Shown here: piece after piece, positions 51,821 through 61,393 of the stretch
Layout of the letters: every line of letters starts with the position of its first letter
Numbering within the stretch: the stretch's first letter is position 1
Assembly (NCBI GenBank): GCA_018376535.1
Contig: JAHABC010000004.1
Coordinates: forward strand, 1 to 64,000
DNA from: Ruminococcus sp.
Lineage (GTDB): Bacteria; Bacillota; Clostridia; Oscillospirales; Ruminococcaceae
Length of the DNA: 64,000 bases
Direction of reading: 5' to 3'
The notes under the pieces: generated by a model
Databases searched by the model: none
What the model saw: only the letters and a program-made list of their open reading frames with translations
Told to the model about the DNA's origin: nothing
Translations under genes and position numbers: made by a program

Positions 51821-52699
51821 CTATATTCCATCTAAGTTGAAGTTGGGAGTATATTCTGACTTTGCAGAACGTCTATCTTGCATATAGCCTTTAAAGTTCA
51901 GTTCAATGGCTTTATCTAATACGGAGTTGTATTCAAAAGTAGATGTCCTTCTATCTATTTTTGGATAGTTCTTGCAGTTTTCGTTCGGAGTGTATTGGCT
52001 CATTAGACTTAACAAAAATTTAGAAACGTCTAAATTATTAGATAACCATTCTAATATGGATATACTATCATGACGACCTGTTGGAAGTACTAAATGTCGG
52101 ATAATCAATCCTTTTTGTAGAATGTTATCCTTATATACTAACTCATTCTGTTGATGGTACATCTCTAAAATTGCTTTTGATGTCACTTTAAAATAATCCT
52201 CACACTTTGAGTACATTTTAGACATTTCACTACTATAGTATTTAAAATCGGTTAGGTAGATATCTACATAATTACGAAGTTCTTTAAGAGTATCTAACTT
52301 TTCGTAGCCACCACAATTGTATACTATTGGAATGTTTATCTTGTGTTTGCAGATATCCAAAGTTTGGATAATTTTATCCGTATAGTGTGTTGGCGTTACT
52401 AAGTTGATATTATTTGCTCCTTGTTCTTGTAAAGATATCATAATGTTGGCTAGATGCTCTATTGTGATATCTTTTCCAAAAGTTTGAGTGCTTATCTTGT
52501 AATTTTGACAGTAACAACATCTTAGATTACACCCACTAAAAAATATCGCCCCTGAGCCATTCTCCCCACTGATACATGGTTCTTCCCAATGGTGCAACAT
52601 CGCTTTAGATACTCTAATACTATCGCCAACGCTACAGAACCCCATTTGTGAGGTTCTATCTACGTTGCAATTTCTGGGACATATATTACATATACTCAT
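51821..52699 (-). CDS. Radical SAM protein (PflA-like)
   Basis: A 292-residue radical SAM enzyme. The [4Fe-4S] motif is in SGCNLRCCYCQNYK (C-x3-C-x2-C); an N-terminal CNICPRNC adds Cys residues typical of PflA-like proteins with a second cluster or zinc site. VYNCGGYEKLDTL and YLTDFKYYSSE fit the uncharacterised family often annotated as pyruvate formate-lyase activating enzyme-like. Its ATG overlaps the nspC stop by 4 nt, so it is co-translated with the polyamine gene. A role in polyamine metabolism is possible but not shown. Confidence 0.85.
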   Translation of the reverse strand: MSICNICPRNCNVDRTSQMGFCSVGDSIRVSKAMLHHWEEPCISGENGSGAIFFSGCNLRCCYCQNYKISTQTFGKDITIEHLANIMISLQEQGANNINLVTPTHYTDKIIQTLDICKHKINIPIVYNCGGYEKLDTLKELRNYVDIYLTDFKYYSSEMSKMYSKCEDYFKVTSKAILEMYHQQNELVYKDNILQKGLIIRHLVLPTGRHDSISILEWLSNNLDVSKFLLSLMSQYTPNENCKNYPKIDRRTSTFEYNSVLDKAIELNFKGYMQDRRSAKSEYTPNFNLDGI

Positions 52700-53838
52700 G
52701 ATAGTCTTTCCTTGAAATCTTGATATCCAAACTCTTTTATAACTTTAATACCCTCATTTTCACGATATACTGCAATAGATGGTAATGGAGTTCCATTAAA
52801 AGTGTTGTTCTTAACCATGGTATATATAGCCATATCACAAAAGATTAGCTTGTTGCCCTCTTGTAAAGGTTTATCGAAGGAGTAATCTCCAATGATATCA
52901 CCAGCTAGACAGGTATTTCCTCCTAAACGATATGTGTACTTCTTTTCATTAGGTAGACCACTACCTATTATGTTAGGTCTATATGGCATTTCAAGAACGT
53001 CAGGCATATGACATTCAGCTGAAGTATCTACAATAGCGATATCTATTCCATTATTTATAGTATCGTATACACTAGATATTAGATAACCACAATCTAATGC
53101 GATAGCTTCACCAGGTTCTAAGTAGACATCTATGTTATTGTATTTGTTCTTGAAGTACATTATGCAATCTATTAGAGTGTTTATATCGTAATCTTTTTTA
53201 GTTATATGATGCCCTCCACCAAAGTTTATCCATTTCATATTTTTGATGTATTTTCCGAACTTTTGGTCTACTACTTTTATAGTACGTTTTAGAGTATCCG
53301 CACCCTGTTCGCACATGGTATGAAAGTGTATTCCCTCTAAGCCGTCAAGAGAGTTTTCGTTTAGATTGGCTAGGGTAGTGCCTAATCTTGAACCCGTAAA
53401 ACATGGATTGTATATATCGGTTTCAATCTCCGAATATTCTGGATTTATTCTCAATCCACAACTTATGTGTTTTGGATATTTTAAAACCTTATCTTTGTAT
53501 TTCTTCCACTGATTAGTGGAGTTAAACACTATATGGTCGCAAATGCTTAGTATTTCGTCCATATCTTGTGGAGGATACGCTGGTGAAAATATGTGTGTTT
53601 CCTTTTTAAACTCATCGTGACCCAGTTTAGCCTCATATAGACCGCTTGCAGTAGTTCCACTTAGATACTTCGCCATTAATGGATATTCGCTAAACATTGA
53701 AAAGCACTTCTGTGCCAATAGGATTTTGCAACCAGTCTTATCTTGGATATCTTTTAGTATTTCAAGATTTTTTATTAATAACCTTTCATCTAAAAGATAG
53801 CAAGGTGTCTTTAAGTTTGAAATATCGATATCGAACAT
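52696..53838 (-). CDS. nspC: Carboxynorspermidine decarboxylase
   Basis: A 380-residue fold-type III PLP decarboxylase. TPCYLLDERLLIKN, the PLP lysine region in ILLAQKCFSMF, GIHFHTMCEQGADTL, WINFGGGHHIT, YLEPGEAIALD and the late FCDMAIYTMVKNN characterise CASDC rather than lysine or ornithine decarboxylase. It converts carboxy(nor)spermidine to (nor)spermidine. Carboxynorspermidine synthase is encoded two genes upstream, completing the two-step route. SD AAAGGAA. Confidence 0.95.
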   Translation of the reverse strand: MFDIDISNLKTPCYLLDERLLIKNLEILKDIQDKTGCKILLAQKCFSMFSEYPLMAKYLSGTTASGLYEAKLGHDEFKKETHIFSPAYPPQDMDEILSICDHIVFNSTNQWKKYKDKVLKYPKHISCGLRINPEYSEIETDIYNPCFTGSRLGTTLANLNENSLDGLEGIHFHTMCEQGADTLKRTIKVVDQKFGKYIKNMKWINFGGGHHITKKDYDINTLIDCIMYFKNKYNNIDVYLEPGEAIALDCGYLISSVYDTINNGIDIAIVDTSAECHMPDVLEMPYRPNIIGSGLPNEKKYTYRLGGNTCLAGDIIGDYSFDKPLQEGNKLIFCDMAIYTMVKNNTFNGTPLPSIAVYRENEGIKVIKEFGYQDFKERLS

Positions 53839-53853
53839 TTTTAATTTTCCTTT

Positions 53854-54411
53854 CTAAAATAGAATTGCCATCTGTGAATAGATTTTATCTACTTTTTTCC
53901 TGAAGATATTCTTAGTAAAATCTAAATTTGAGATGTTTATATAGTTTTCAATCCTTAATTGATACCACCAACAACTCATTTCATAATCTATAGAACGGCA
54001 TCGACCGTTTTCCAAAATTCTGCCATAGGTGTTAGGTTCAAGAGTGAAAGCTATTTCATTGATATTATTCCTCATGTAGAATTTAGAATTGATATTATTA
54101 AAATCGGAATTATGTCCTTGTCTGTGTGGTAGATTGTAATCGATAATAGAGGTATCATAGCAATACTTGATATCAATACTTTGTGGATTGTTTAAATTTT
54201 TAAAGTCTAATTTTTCAAATCTTTTAGATATTCCATCTTTAGATTGAATTAAAAATACTGTATGTATCAAAGTATCGTTATTCTTAAATTGAGATTTATC
54301 TATTTGGATTTCAATCGGTTGCCACTTTGGATAGTGGTTTCTAAACTCTGCAAACTTTCCACCCCTACAAGACTTATCCCATTCTAAAGTAATGTTTTGA
54401 ATTAATAACAC
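53854..54411 (-). CDS. Uncharacterised 185-aa protein in polyamine block
   Basis: A 185-residue soluble protein with no signal peptide or membrane segment. It opens LLIQNITLEWDKSCRGGK and later has RILENGRCRSIDYEMSCWWY; the Trp/Cys-rich block and many beta-type strands suggest a small beta-rich fold. No family recognised. GTG start with SD GGTGGTGAT. It lies between carboxynorspermidine synthase (terminator in between) and nspC. Confidence 0.7.
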   Translation of the reverse strand: MLLIQNITLEWDKSCRGGKFAEFRNHYPKWQPIEIQIDKSQFKNNDTLIHTVFLIQSKDGISKRFEKLDFKNLNNPQSIDIKYCYDTSIIDYNLPHRQGHNSDFNNINSKFYMRNNINEIAFTLEPNTYGRILENGRCRSIDYEMSCWWYQLRIENYINISNLDFTKNIFRKKVDKIYSQMAILF

Positions 54412-54446
54412 AAGATATCACCACCACATAAAAATTCTTAAAAATA

Positions 54447-54466
54447 GGCGGATTTCAAAATCCGCC
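54447..54466 (-). terminator. Terminator after carboxynorspermidine synthase
   Basis: On the minus strand GGCGGATTT/AAATCCGCC with a 2-nt loop, then TATTTTTAAGAATTTTT. It separates the synthase gene from the 185-aa gene and nspC. Confidence 0.75.
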
Positions 54467-54497
54467 CTATAAGTCTTAAGATTTTTTAATACTATGG

Positions 54498-55700
54498 TTA
54501 GTCTACTAAGGTTGGATTAAAGTCTTCAATCCAAGGTAGACCCCACTTGTTGAGTTCTTCCATGAATGGGTCTGGGTCAAATTCTTCAATGTTATAAACT
54601 CCAGCCTTGTTCCATTTACCAGTGATAATCATTTCAGCACCAATCATAGCAGGAACGCCAGTAGTATAAGATATAGCTTGTGAACCTACTTCCTTATAGC
54701 ACTCTTGATGGTCGCAAACGTTATATAGATAGTATGTCTTAGGTTTGCCATCTTTAATGCCTTGGAAGATACAACCTATATTAGTCTTACCGACAGTTCT
54801 AGGGCCTAGACTTGCAGGGTCTGGAAGTACTGCCTTTAAGAATTGTAATGGAACTATCTCTTTACCTTCATACATGATAGGTTCAATGGAAGTCATACCA
54901 ACGTCTTCAAGACACTTTAGGTGTGTTAAGTAGCTTTGACCGAAAGTCATGAAAAATCTAATTCTCTTGATACCCTTTATATTGATTGCAAGACTTTCTA
55001 GTTCTTCATGATGTAATAAGTACATATCTTTTTCGCCTACTTGGTCGAAGTTGTATACTCTTTTTATTTCCATAGGTTTAGTTTCAATCCACTTGCCATC
55101 TTCGATATAACTTCCGTTTGCAGATACTTCTCTGATATTTATTTCAGGATTGAAGTTTGTAGCAAATGGATATCCATGGTCGCCACCGTTGCAATCTAAG
55201 ATATCTATATAGTTAATCTCATCAAATTGATGCTTTAAAGCATATGCAGAGAATACTCCAGTAACACCAGGGTCGAAACCACTTCCTAGAAGTGCAGTTA
55301 TACCAGCCTTTTCAAACTTTTCACGATAAGCCCATTGCCATTTGTATTCAAACTTAGCAGTATCAAGAGGTTCATAGTTAGCGGTATCGACATAGTTAGT
55401 TTTAGTTTCAAGACAAGCGTCCATGATAGTTAAATCTTGATATGGTAAAGCTAAGTTTAGAACAACGTCTGGTTTAAATCCGTTGATTAACTCTACTAAT
55501 TGAGGAACACTGTCAGCATCTACTTGGGCAGTGTGAATGATAGTCTTAGTAGTGCCTTGAAGTTTTTCCTTTAGAGCATCACATTTAGATTTAGTTCTAC
55601 TAGCTATCATAATTTCGGTGAAAACTTCACTATTTTGACAACATTTATGGATTGCTACTGAGGCAACTCCTCCACAACCGATTATTAAACATTTTCCCAT
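54498..55700 (-). CDS. Carboxynorspermidine synthase (saccharopine dehydrogenase family)
   Basis: A 400-residue NAD(P)H-dependent enzyme condensing a diamine with aspartate semialdehyde to carboxy(nor)spermidine. The Rossmann start is CLIIGCGGVASVAIHKC; NYVDTANYEPLDTAKF, LLGSGFDPGVTGVFSAYA and CNGGDHGYPFATNFNPEIN mark the CANSDH branch rather than lysine-pathway saccharopine dehydrogenase. SD AGGAGG. It works with nspC. Confidence 0.94.
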   Translation of the reverse strand: MGKCLIIGCGGVASVAIHKCCQNSEVFTEIMIASRTKSKCDALKEKLQGTTKTIIHTAQVDADSVPQLVELINGFKPDVVLNLALPYQDLTIMDACLETKTNYVDTANYEPLDTAKFEYKWQWAYREKFEKAGITALLGSGFDPGVTGVFSAYALKHQFDEINYIDILDCNGGDHGYPFATNFNPEINIREVSANGSYIEDGKWIETKPMEIKRVYNFDQVGEKDMYLLHHEELESLAINIKGIKRIRFFMTFGQSYLTHLKCLEDVGMTSIEPIMYEGKEIVPLQFLKAVLPDPASLGPRTVGKTNIGCIFQGIKDGKPKTYYLYNVCDHQECYKEVGSQAISYTTGVPAMIGAEMIITGKWNKAGVYNIEEFDPDPFMEELNKWGLPWIEDFNPTLVD

Positions 55701-55764
55701 TTAAAAAATCCTCCTATAATATATTATAACAATTATTATATATTAAATATTAATTGTTAATTAT

Positions 55765-56217
55765 TTAATCGCTTTGTCCTAAAGCAACAGATTTATCTAA
55801 GTAGTAAGTAACCGATTGAGTTTCATCATCTGCAAGAGTTAGTATTAAATTACCATCTACAAATTGAAACTTATATGATGTATCAGTTACTTTCATTAGA
55901 TTATTTCTTATAGTACTTTCATCTATTTTTATACTTATGATATCATTTTCAATAGAGTAAGTACCACTTATACAATAGTTTATATCATCATAGGTTAGAT
56001 AAAACTCACCATCATCAGTAAAAGCAATGATATCTGTAGCACTGTACCAAGTGTTAAATAGTTCGGAATACTCCTCAGATATGTAGTTATCTGAATTAAC
56101 TATTGAATCGTTCATATTTATACTACTAGTTTCTTCAACATCTTGATTGGAACTACTACACCCACTAAATGTGAGTAATATTGCTAAAACTCCTAAAATT
56201 GTTGATATTTTTTTCAA
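55765..56217 (-). CDS. Small secreted lipoprotein
   Basis: A 150-residue lipoprotein with a Lys-rich start, hydrophobic core and lipobox FSGC (Cys20), then an acidic Ser-rich linker. The rest (about 50-140) is a beta-rich domain with LFNTWYSATDIIAFTDDGEF and GTYSIEN, a pattern seen in small DUF-type lipocalin-like domains of Clostridia. TTG start behind SD CGGAGG. It sits between speB and the carboxynorspermidine synthase gene; a link to polyamines is unproven. Confidence 0.75.
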   Translation of the reverse strand: MKKISTILGVLAILLTFSGCSSSNQDVEETSSINMNDSIVNSDNYISEEYSELFNTWYSATDIIAFTDDGEFYLTYDDINYCISGTYSIENDIISIKIDESTIRNNLMKVTDTSYKFQFVDGNLILTLADDETQSVTYYLDKSVALGQSD

Positions 56218-56296
56218 ATTAATACCTCCGAAATACTTTTTAGATATTATATCACAAGTGTGTGTTGATTTTATGAAAAGTTTGTAAGATTTTAGA

Positions 56297-57151
56297 TTAA
56301 TCTTTAGGAGTTACACACAATAATATCTCTCTTAAGAGTTTACAAGCTAACGCTGTAGAACTTCCACTTTGGTCGTATGGTGGAGAGAGTTCGTTCATAT
56401 CTAAGCCGACTATGTTTAACTTAGTGACTTCTATTATAGCGTTCAAAAGTTCTCTGTAAGATACTCCATCAGCTTCAGGAGTGCCAGTTCCACAAAATAT
56501 AGATGGGTCTAAAACATCTAAATCGATAGTAAAGTAGATTGGTTTTCCTTCTAACTTTTTGCAAATATCTTCAAGGGTATCAAAATTGAACTTATTCAAA
56601 TATGTGTGAGTTTTAGCCCATTCAAATTCTGCACGTTCGCCACTACGAATACCAAACTGATATATTTTTCCATCACCGACTAAATCATGACAACGTCTAA
56701 TTACACTAGCATGAGATAACTTCTGTCCTAGATAATCTTCTCTTAAATCGGTATGAGCATCAAAATGGATTATATGCAAATCTGGATATTTTTCAAATAC
56801 TGCTCTAACACTTCCTAAAGTTACTAGATGTTCGCCACCAATCATTAATGGAAGTTTTCCATCGTTTAATATTTGAGTAGTCATATCTTGGATATCTTTA
56901 AGAGCCTTCTCTGGACTACCAAAACAAAGTTCCAAATCTCCACCGTCGAATACGGATATATCTTCTAAATCTTTATCAAGATATGGACTATAAGTTTCAA
57001 TGCCATAACTTTCATTTCTAATATGTTGACTAGCAAATCTAGTCCCTGGGCGATACGATGTAGTGCTATCAAATGGAGCACCAAAGATTACTGTCTTAGC
57101 TTGATTGTATTCACAATCACAAGCTATAAAAGTATGGATATTCTTCTCCAT
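56297..57151 (-). CDS. speB: Agmatinase
   Basis: A 284-residue ureohydrolase of the arginase fold, hydrolysing agmatine to putrescine and urea. The Mn2+ motifs are GGEHLVTLG, HIIHFDAHTDLRED and YFTIDLDVLDPS; AFCGTGTPE-type loop reads FCGTGTPEADG. SD AAGGAG. It follows speE directly and uses the product of the arginine decarboxylase upstream. Confidence 0.95.
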   Translation of the reverse strand: MEKNIHTFIACDCEYNQAKTVIFGAPFDSTTSYRPGTRFASQHIRNESYGIETYSPYLDKDLEDISVFDGGDLELCFGSPEKALKDIQDMTTQILNDGKLPLMIGGEHLVTLGSVRAVFEKYPDLHIIHFDAHTDLREDYLGQKLSHASVIRRCHDLVGDGKIYQFGIRSGERAEFEWAKTHTYLNKFNFDTLEDICKKLEGKPIYFTIDLDVLDPSIFCGTGTPEADGVSYRELLNAIIEVTKLNIVGLDMNELSPPYDQSGSSTALACKLLREILLCVTPKD

Positions 57152-57174
57152 AGTATAAAAATCTCCTTAAAAAA

Positions 57175-58023
57175 TTATTCTCTTAACTCATCACGAACGT
57201 TATTTGGAATTGCAAAACAACCTTGATGTAAGATAGTATTATAATATCTAGTCTTTATGCCTAAAGAGTTCCACCAATCTGGATTATAATCTGTTCTAGG
57301 GTCGAACTTTTTGGACGCAAATCCAAATAACCAGTGTCCCGATGGATACGTTGGTATATGTGCTTGATATACTAATGCAGTATTAAACAACTTTTTTATT
57401 CTACCATGAGCTCTTTTCATAGAGTTTGCGTATTCAGTATAGAAAGTACTTTCATGTTGATTTACTAGTATACCATCATCAGCAAGAGCCTTATAGCAGT
57501 TGCCATAAAACTCCGATGTGAATAGGCCTTCACCAACACCAAAAGGGTCAGTACTGTCTACTATTATTAAATCGTATTCGTTAGGGTCGGCATCACGGAC
57601 GAACTTCAAGCCATCTTCATAGTATATAGATACTCTTTTATCATCAAGAGAACACGCAGTAGTTGGAATGTATTTTTTACACAAACGAACGACAGCCTCA
57701 TCTATTTCGACCATGTCGATGTGTTCAATGGATTTATAACGAGTTAATTCTCTAACAGTACCACCATCACCAGCACCTATTACCAGAACATTCTTGATAT
57801 TTGGGTTGGTTGCCATAGGTATATGAGTAATCATCTCATGATAGATATACTCATCTTTTTCGGTAAGCATTAAATAGCCATCTAGCACCAATATTTTACC
57901 GAACTCCTCAGAGTAGAATATATCTACCTCTTGAAATTGACTGACTTCATGTACTAACTGTTCTTTAACTTTAATCGAAAAGTTGACATCTGTTGAATGT
58001 CTTTCATTAAACCATAAATCCAA
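57175..58023 (-). CDS. speE: Spermidine synthase
   Basis: A 282-residue aminopropyltransferase, moving the aminopropyl group of decarboxylated SAM to putrescine. LVIGAGDGGTVREL, HIDMVEIDEAVV, YEDGLKFV and the catalytic Asp in DLIIVDSTDPFG are present. I chose TTG at 58023 behind SD AGGAGGTC; the longer reading frame upstream has no SD. The speD gene at the head of this block supplies its co-substrate. Confidence 0.95.
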   Translation of the reverse strand: MDLWFNERHSTDVNFSIKVKEQLVHEVSQFQEVDIFYSEEFGKILVLDGYLMLTEKDEYIYHEMITHIPMATNPNIKNVLVIGAGDGGTVRELTRYKSIEHIDMVEIDEAVVRLCKKYIPTTACSLDDKRVSIYYEDGLKFVRDADPNEYDLIIVDSTDPFGVGEGLFTSEFYGNCYKALADDGILVNQHESTFYTEYANSMKRAHGRIKKLFNTALVYQAHIPTYPSGHWLFGFASKKFDPRTDYNPDWWNSLGIKTRYYNTILHQGCFAIPNNVRDELRE

Positions 58024-58037
58024 AATAAAGACCTCCT

Positions 58038-58514
58038 TTAACCTAAATCGAAAGTGTACCAATTGAACTGTTGCAACTCTATTTGAATTTTCAAAAATTC
58101 AGGGTAATATCTTTGATACCAATACTTATTGAAGATATCTAAAAAACGCTTTTTAGTGATAATTTCAAATTTTAACTTAGGTTCACTAAAAAATATAAAG
58201 TATGGATTTTCAGCAAACCAATCACGTTGACCTATACAACGATTTTCCTCTATTTTAAGGGGTTCAGCCTGTTTAATAGAGGGGTCATTTTCTAACGAAT
58301 TTAAATCACTGCCGAGTTTAACGAGTATATTTTTATCAAGGATATCACCATTGCAGATTACATAGTCATCAATATTAGAGTTGTAATCATTAGCATAGTT
58401 AATGGCACACTCTTTTAAGATAATTTCTTTTTCCACATTATTATCTGTATATACAATTTTATCAGCGGTGATTTTTTTAATATCACTGATTAAAAAAGTT
58501 TTGATATCTTCCAT
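58038..58514 (-). CDS. Uncharacterised 158-aa protein in polyamine operon
   Basis: A 158-residue soluble protein. The N-terminal half looks like a small beta domain (SDIKKITADKIVY, then DDYVICNGDIL); the C-terminal half is Trp/Tyr/Phe-rich (ENPYFIFFSEP, YWYQRYYPEFLK). No family recognised. Its ATG overlaps the speA stop (TAATG), so it is translationally coupled to the decarboxylase, which suggests a role tied to that enzyme or to polyamine use. Confidence 0.7.
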   Translation of the reverse strand: MEDIKTFLISDIKKITADKIVYTDNNVEKEIILKECAINYANDYNSNIDDYVICNGDILDKNILVKLGSDLNSLENDPSIKQAEPLKIEENRCIGQRDWFAENPYFIFFSEPKLKFEIITKKRFLDIFNKYWYQRYYPEFLKIQIELQQFNWYTFDLG

Positions 58515-59971
58515 TAAACCACCACATCAAGATAGTTAGTTTCAGTATCTCTAGCACCAGTTAGAGAGCAACCTTTTTCTTTAGCATACTGTATGTAACT
58601 AATAATTTCCTCGGTAATGCGTTCACCAGGGGCAAGAATAGGTATTCCAGGTGGATAGCACATAACAAATTCACCACATATTTTATTGTTACACTCATCT
58701 AGTGGAATGGATATCTTATTGCTATAGAACGCCTTTTGAGGAGTCATAACCACATCAGGATTAATATACTCATGGTCGAACATTCCAGCCTTGTCCTTGC
58801 TGTAAAGACGTTTTATCTCATATAAAGCAGATATCAAACGTTCTATTTCAAGAGCAGTATCGCCTGAGGATATTATTGCTAATATGTTACCTAAGTCGCC
58901 GAACTCTATTTGAATATCATAATCATCTCTAAGGATATCATACACTTCTATACCTGCAAGACCTATATCTCTGGTATATATGGATAGTTTAGTTTTATCG
59001 AAGTCATATACGGTATCACCATTGCAGAGTTCATTGGCAAAAGCATAGTATCCACCTAACTTATTGATTTCTTTTCTAGCGTACTCAGCAAATTGGATAG
59101 TCTTTCTAAAGATATCTTTGCCATTAAGAGCCAAATTCTTTCTAGCTATGTCCAGTGAGGACATCAATAGATATGATGCACTAGTAGTCTGAGTTAGGTT
59201 TATTATCTGACGAACGTATCCAGCATTTACGCTATTGTTACATAGTAGTATGGCACTTTGAGTTAGTGACCCTCCAGTCTTATGAACGCTAACTCCTGAC
59301 ATATCAGCACCAGCCTCCATAGCTGATATAGGCATATCGTCACCAAAATAGAAGTGTGTTCCGTGAGCCTCATCGGCTAGAACTAACATTCCGTGCTTGT
59401 GAGCAAGTTCTACTATAGATTTTAAATCGGAACATATTCCATAGTACGTCGGATTGTTTACCAATACCGCTTTAGCATCTGGATTTTCAAATATAGCCTT
59501 TTCTACTTCAGCTACAGACATTCCTAGAGGTATACCTAAATGTTTATCCGTTCCTGGATTGACATATATAGGTATAGCTCCGTTGACTACTATGGTGTTT
59601 ATGGCACTTCTATGGACGTTTCTAGGCATGATTATCTTTTCACCTGCTTTGCAAGTAGACATAATCATAGCTTGTACGCAACTAGTAGCACCATTGACCA
59701 TAAAAAAAGCGTTATCTGAACCGAACGCTTCACTAGCTAACTGTTGAGCCTCTTTAATTACTGATACAGGGTGACATAGATTATCTAAAGGTTTCATAGA
59801 ATTTACATCAGCTTTTAAGCAATTGATACCTAAAAATTCGTTCAATTCTCTGTTACCACGACCACCCTTATGCCCTGGAACATCAAAACGGACTACTCTA
59901 TTTAACTTATGTTTAACCATAGCCTCATGTAGAGGTGTTTTACTTTGTGAAAATTTACTGAAACCATTCAA
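58514..59971 (-). CDS. speA: Arginine decarboxylase (Orn/Lys/Arg decarboxylase family)
   Basis: A 485-residue fold-type I PLP decarboxylase of the short Bacillus SpeA type. FDVPGHKGGRGN at the start, the PLP lysine in SVHKTGGSLTQSA, DEAHGTHFYF, and the C-terminal CYPPGIPILAPGE are clear. Lysine or ornithine specificity cannot be excluded by sequence alone, but the adjacent agmatinase gene makes arginine the best guess. TTG start; an SD-like GAGGGAG lies a little far upstream (about 13 nt). Confidence 0.9.
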   Translation of the reverse strand: MNGFSKFSQSKTPLHEAMVKHKLNRVVRFDVPGHKGGRGNRELNEFLGINCLKADVNSMKPLDNLCHPVSVIKEAQQLASEAFGSDNAFFMVNGATSCVQAMIMSTCKAGEKIIMPRNVHRSAINTIVVNGAIPIYVNPGTDKHLGIPLGMSVAEVEKAIFENPDAKAVLVNNPTYYGICSDLKSIVELAHKHGMLVLADEAHGTHFYFGDDMPISAMEAGADMSGVSVHKTGGSLTQSAILLCNNSVNAGYVRQIINLTQTTSASYLLMSSLDIARKNLALNGKDIFRKTIQFAEYARKEINKLGGYYAFANELCNGDTVYDFDKTKLSIYTRDIGLAGIEVYDILRDDYDIQIEFGDLGNILAIISSGDTALEIERLISALYEIKRLYSKDKAGMFDHEYINPDVVMTPQKAFYSNKISIPLDECNNKICGEFVMCYPPGIPILAPGERITEEIISYIQYAKEKGCSLTGARDTETNYLDVVV

Positions 59972-60026
59972 TTAATATTTCAGCTCCCTCTTTTTAAAAT
60001 TAATATGATAAAAAGTTATCTTATGA

Positions 60027-60845
60027 TTAATATATATTTGCACCACTAAATATTTCAATCATTTCACGCCTTAAACTATTAGATATATCTAAGCGTTCTT
60101 TAGGAGGTATCTCATAGATATCAGTATTAAATAGATAGTTTTGTAATGGAAGTTCTTTAATTAACATTCTAGTGTGAAATATGTTAGATTGGTACACGTT
60201 TACATCTATAGCGTCATACCTGTCCAAAGTACTTTCGTTTATATAGTCTTGAATGGAAGTAATATTGTGGTCTATAAAAAATTTTTTGCCATGGACATCT
60301 CTAGTAAAGCCACGAACTCTATAGTCTATGGTTATAATATCGGAGTCGAAACTTCCTATTAGATAGTCTAGCGTTTTAAGTGGAGATATCTCACCACAAG
60401 TAGATACATCTATGTCTACACGAAATGTAGAAATTTCATTATCTGGGTGACTTTCGGGGAAGGTGTGTACAGTCACATGGCTTTTATCTAAGTGGGCGTG
60501 TACCATGTTATGAGATGGTTCTTTTAAGAAACCTCTACCTTGGTTACAAGATTTATCTATCTCAGATGGTGGCATATGACCTTCGGCAATTAACACGTTT
60601 ACCGATGCCCCTTGAGGTTCATAATCTTGTTTAGATATGTTTAGTACTGTAGCACCAATAATATCGGTTACATCGCATAGAATTTTAGTTAAACGTTCCG
60701 AATTATACTGTTCATCGATATATCTAAGGTAGTCTTTTCGTTCACGTTCACTTTTAGCGTAACAAACGTCATAAATGTTAAAACTGAGCGTTTTTGTAAG
60801 GTTATTGAAACCATAAAGAGTGAGTTTATTTTCCAACCCAAACAT
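60027..60845 (-). CDS. speD: S-adenosylmethionine decarboxylase proenzyme
   Basis: A 272-residue pyruvoyl enzyme of the Escherichia coli SpeD type. The self-cleavage site is in HLDKSHVTVHTFPESHP, between Lys121 and Ser122, the Ser becoming the pyruvoyl group; FRVDIDVSTCGEISPLKTLDYL follows. It makes the aminopropyl donor for SpeE. ATG at 60845 sits 5 nt after AAAGG; a GTG one codon upstream is the alternative. First gene of the minus-strand polyamine block. Confidence 0.95.
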   Translation of the reverse strand: MFGLENKLTLYGFNNLTKTLSFNIYDVCYAKSERERKDYLRYIDEQYNSERLTKILCDVTDIIGATVLNISKQDYEPQGASVNVLIAEGHMPPSEIDKSCNQGRGFLKEPSHNMVHAHLDKSHVTVHTFPESHPDNEISTFRVDIDVSTCGEISPLKTLDYLIGSFDSDIITIDYRVRGFTRDVHGKKFFIDHNITSIQDYINESTLDRYDAIDVNVYQSNIFHTRMLIKELPLQNYLFNTDIYEIPPKERLDISNSLRREMIEIFSGANIY

Positions 60846-60848
60846 CAC

Positions 60849-61375
60849 TGCCTTTGCAAAAATAATATTTAAGGTTATTATATCATATTTTAGAAGAAAA
60901 TTGTTAATATTCTATGAACTACTATATAGTTTTACTTGATATACTTAAAGTGTTCAAAAAAAATTAACAATGTGTTTAAAAAAATATGTTATAATATAAA
61001 AAATTTAATGAATGTATATTTTTAGTATTGCCTTTAGGTCTGGCAAATAATCAAAGTTTACGATTTTGCAACGTAATATATTTCCTATATCTGTAGTATT
61101 TAGATATGGTTGTTTTGTTAAATTTATGAAAGGATTGTTTGTCACTTTGTGAGTTGCAATCTTACTATCAAATATGATGTTTCTAAAGTTAGATTTTTAT
61201 TGTATTGTAATCTTGTGAGATTTTTTTGAATGACATGAGTTGCTATTGATTACAACTATTTAGTTTTAATTATATCCCTATGAGAGAGCGTCGGCAGGAA
61301 GTTCCATGAGAGATGCTCTATGGATAATGCGTATTGTAACTAACTTGGGCTATCTTTTTTGATGTAAGTCGATAA
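60849..61375. promoter_or_regulatory. 527-bp divergent region with possible folded leader
   Basis: No ORF seen. On the minus strand a weak speD promoter (TATAAT at plus 60877-60882, TTAACA at plus 60902-60907). On the plus strand a -10 TATAAT (60990-60995). Foldable plus-strand elements are TTGCC/GGCAA (61028-61032 with 61042-61046), AATCT/AGATT with a T run (61208-61225) and CCAT-G-AGAG/CTCT-ATGG (61304-61323). A near-repeat of the last element's left arm, CCTATGAGAGAGC, occurs at about 61277-61290. Confidence 0.4.
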
Positions 61376-61393
61376 GTGACATATTTTAATTTT

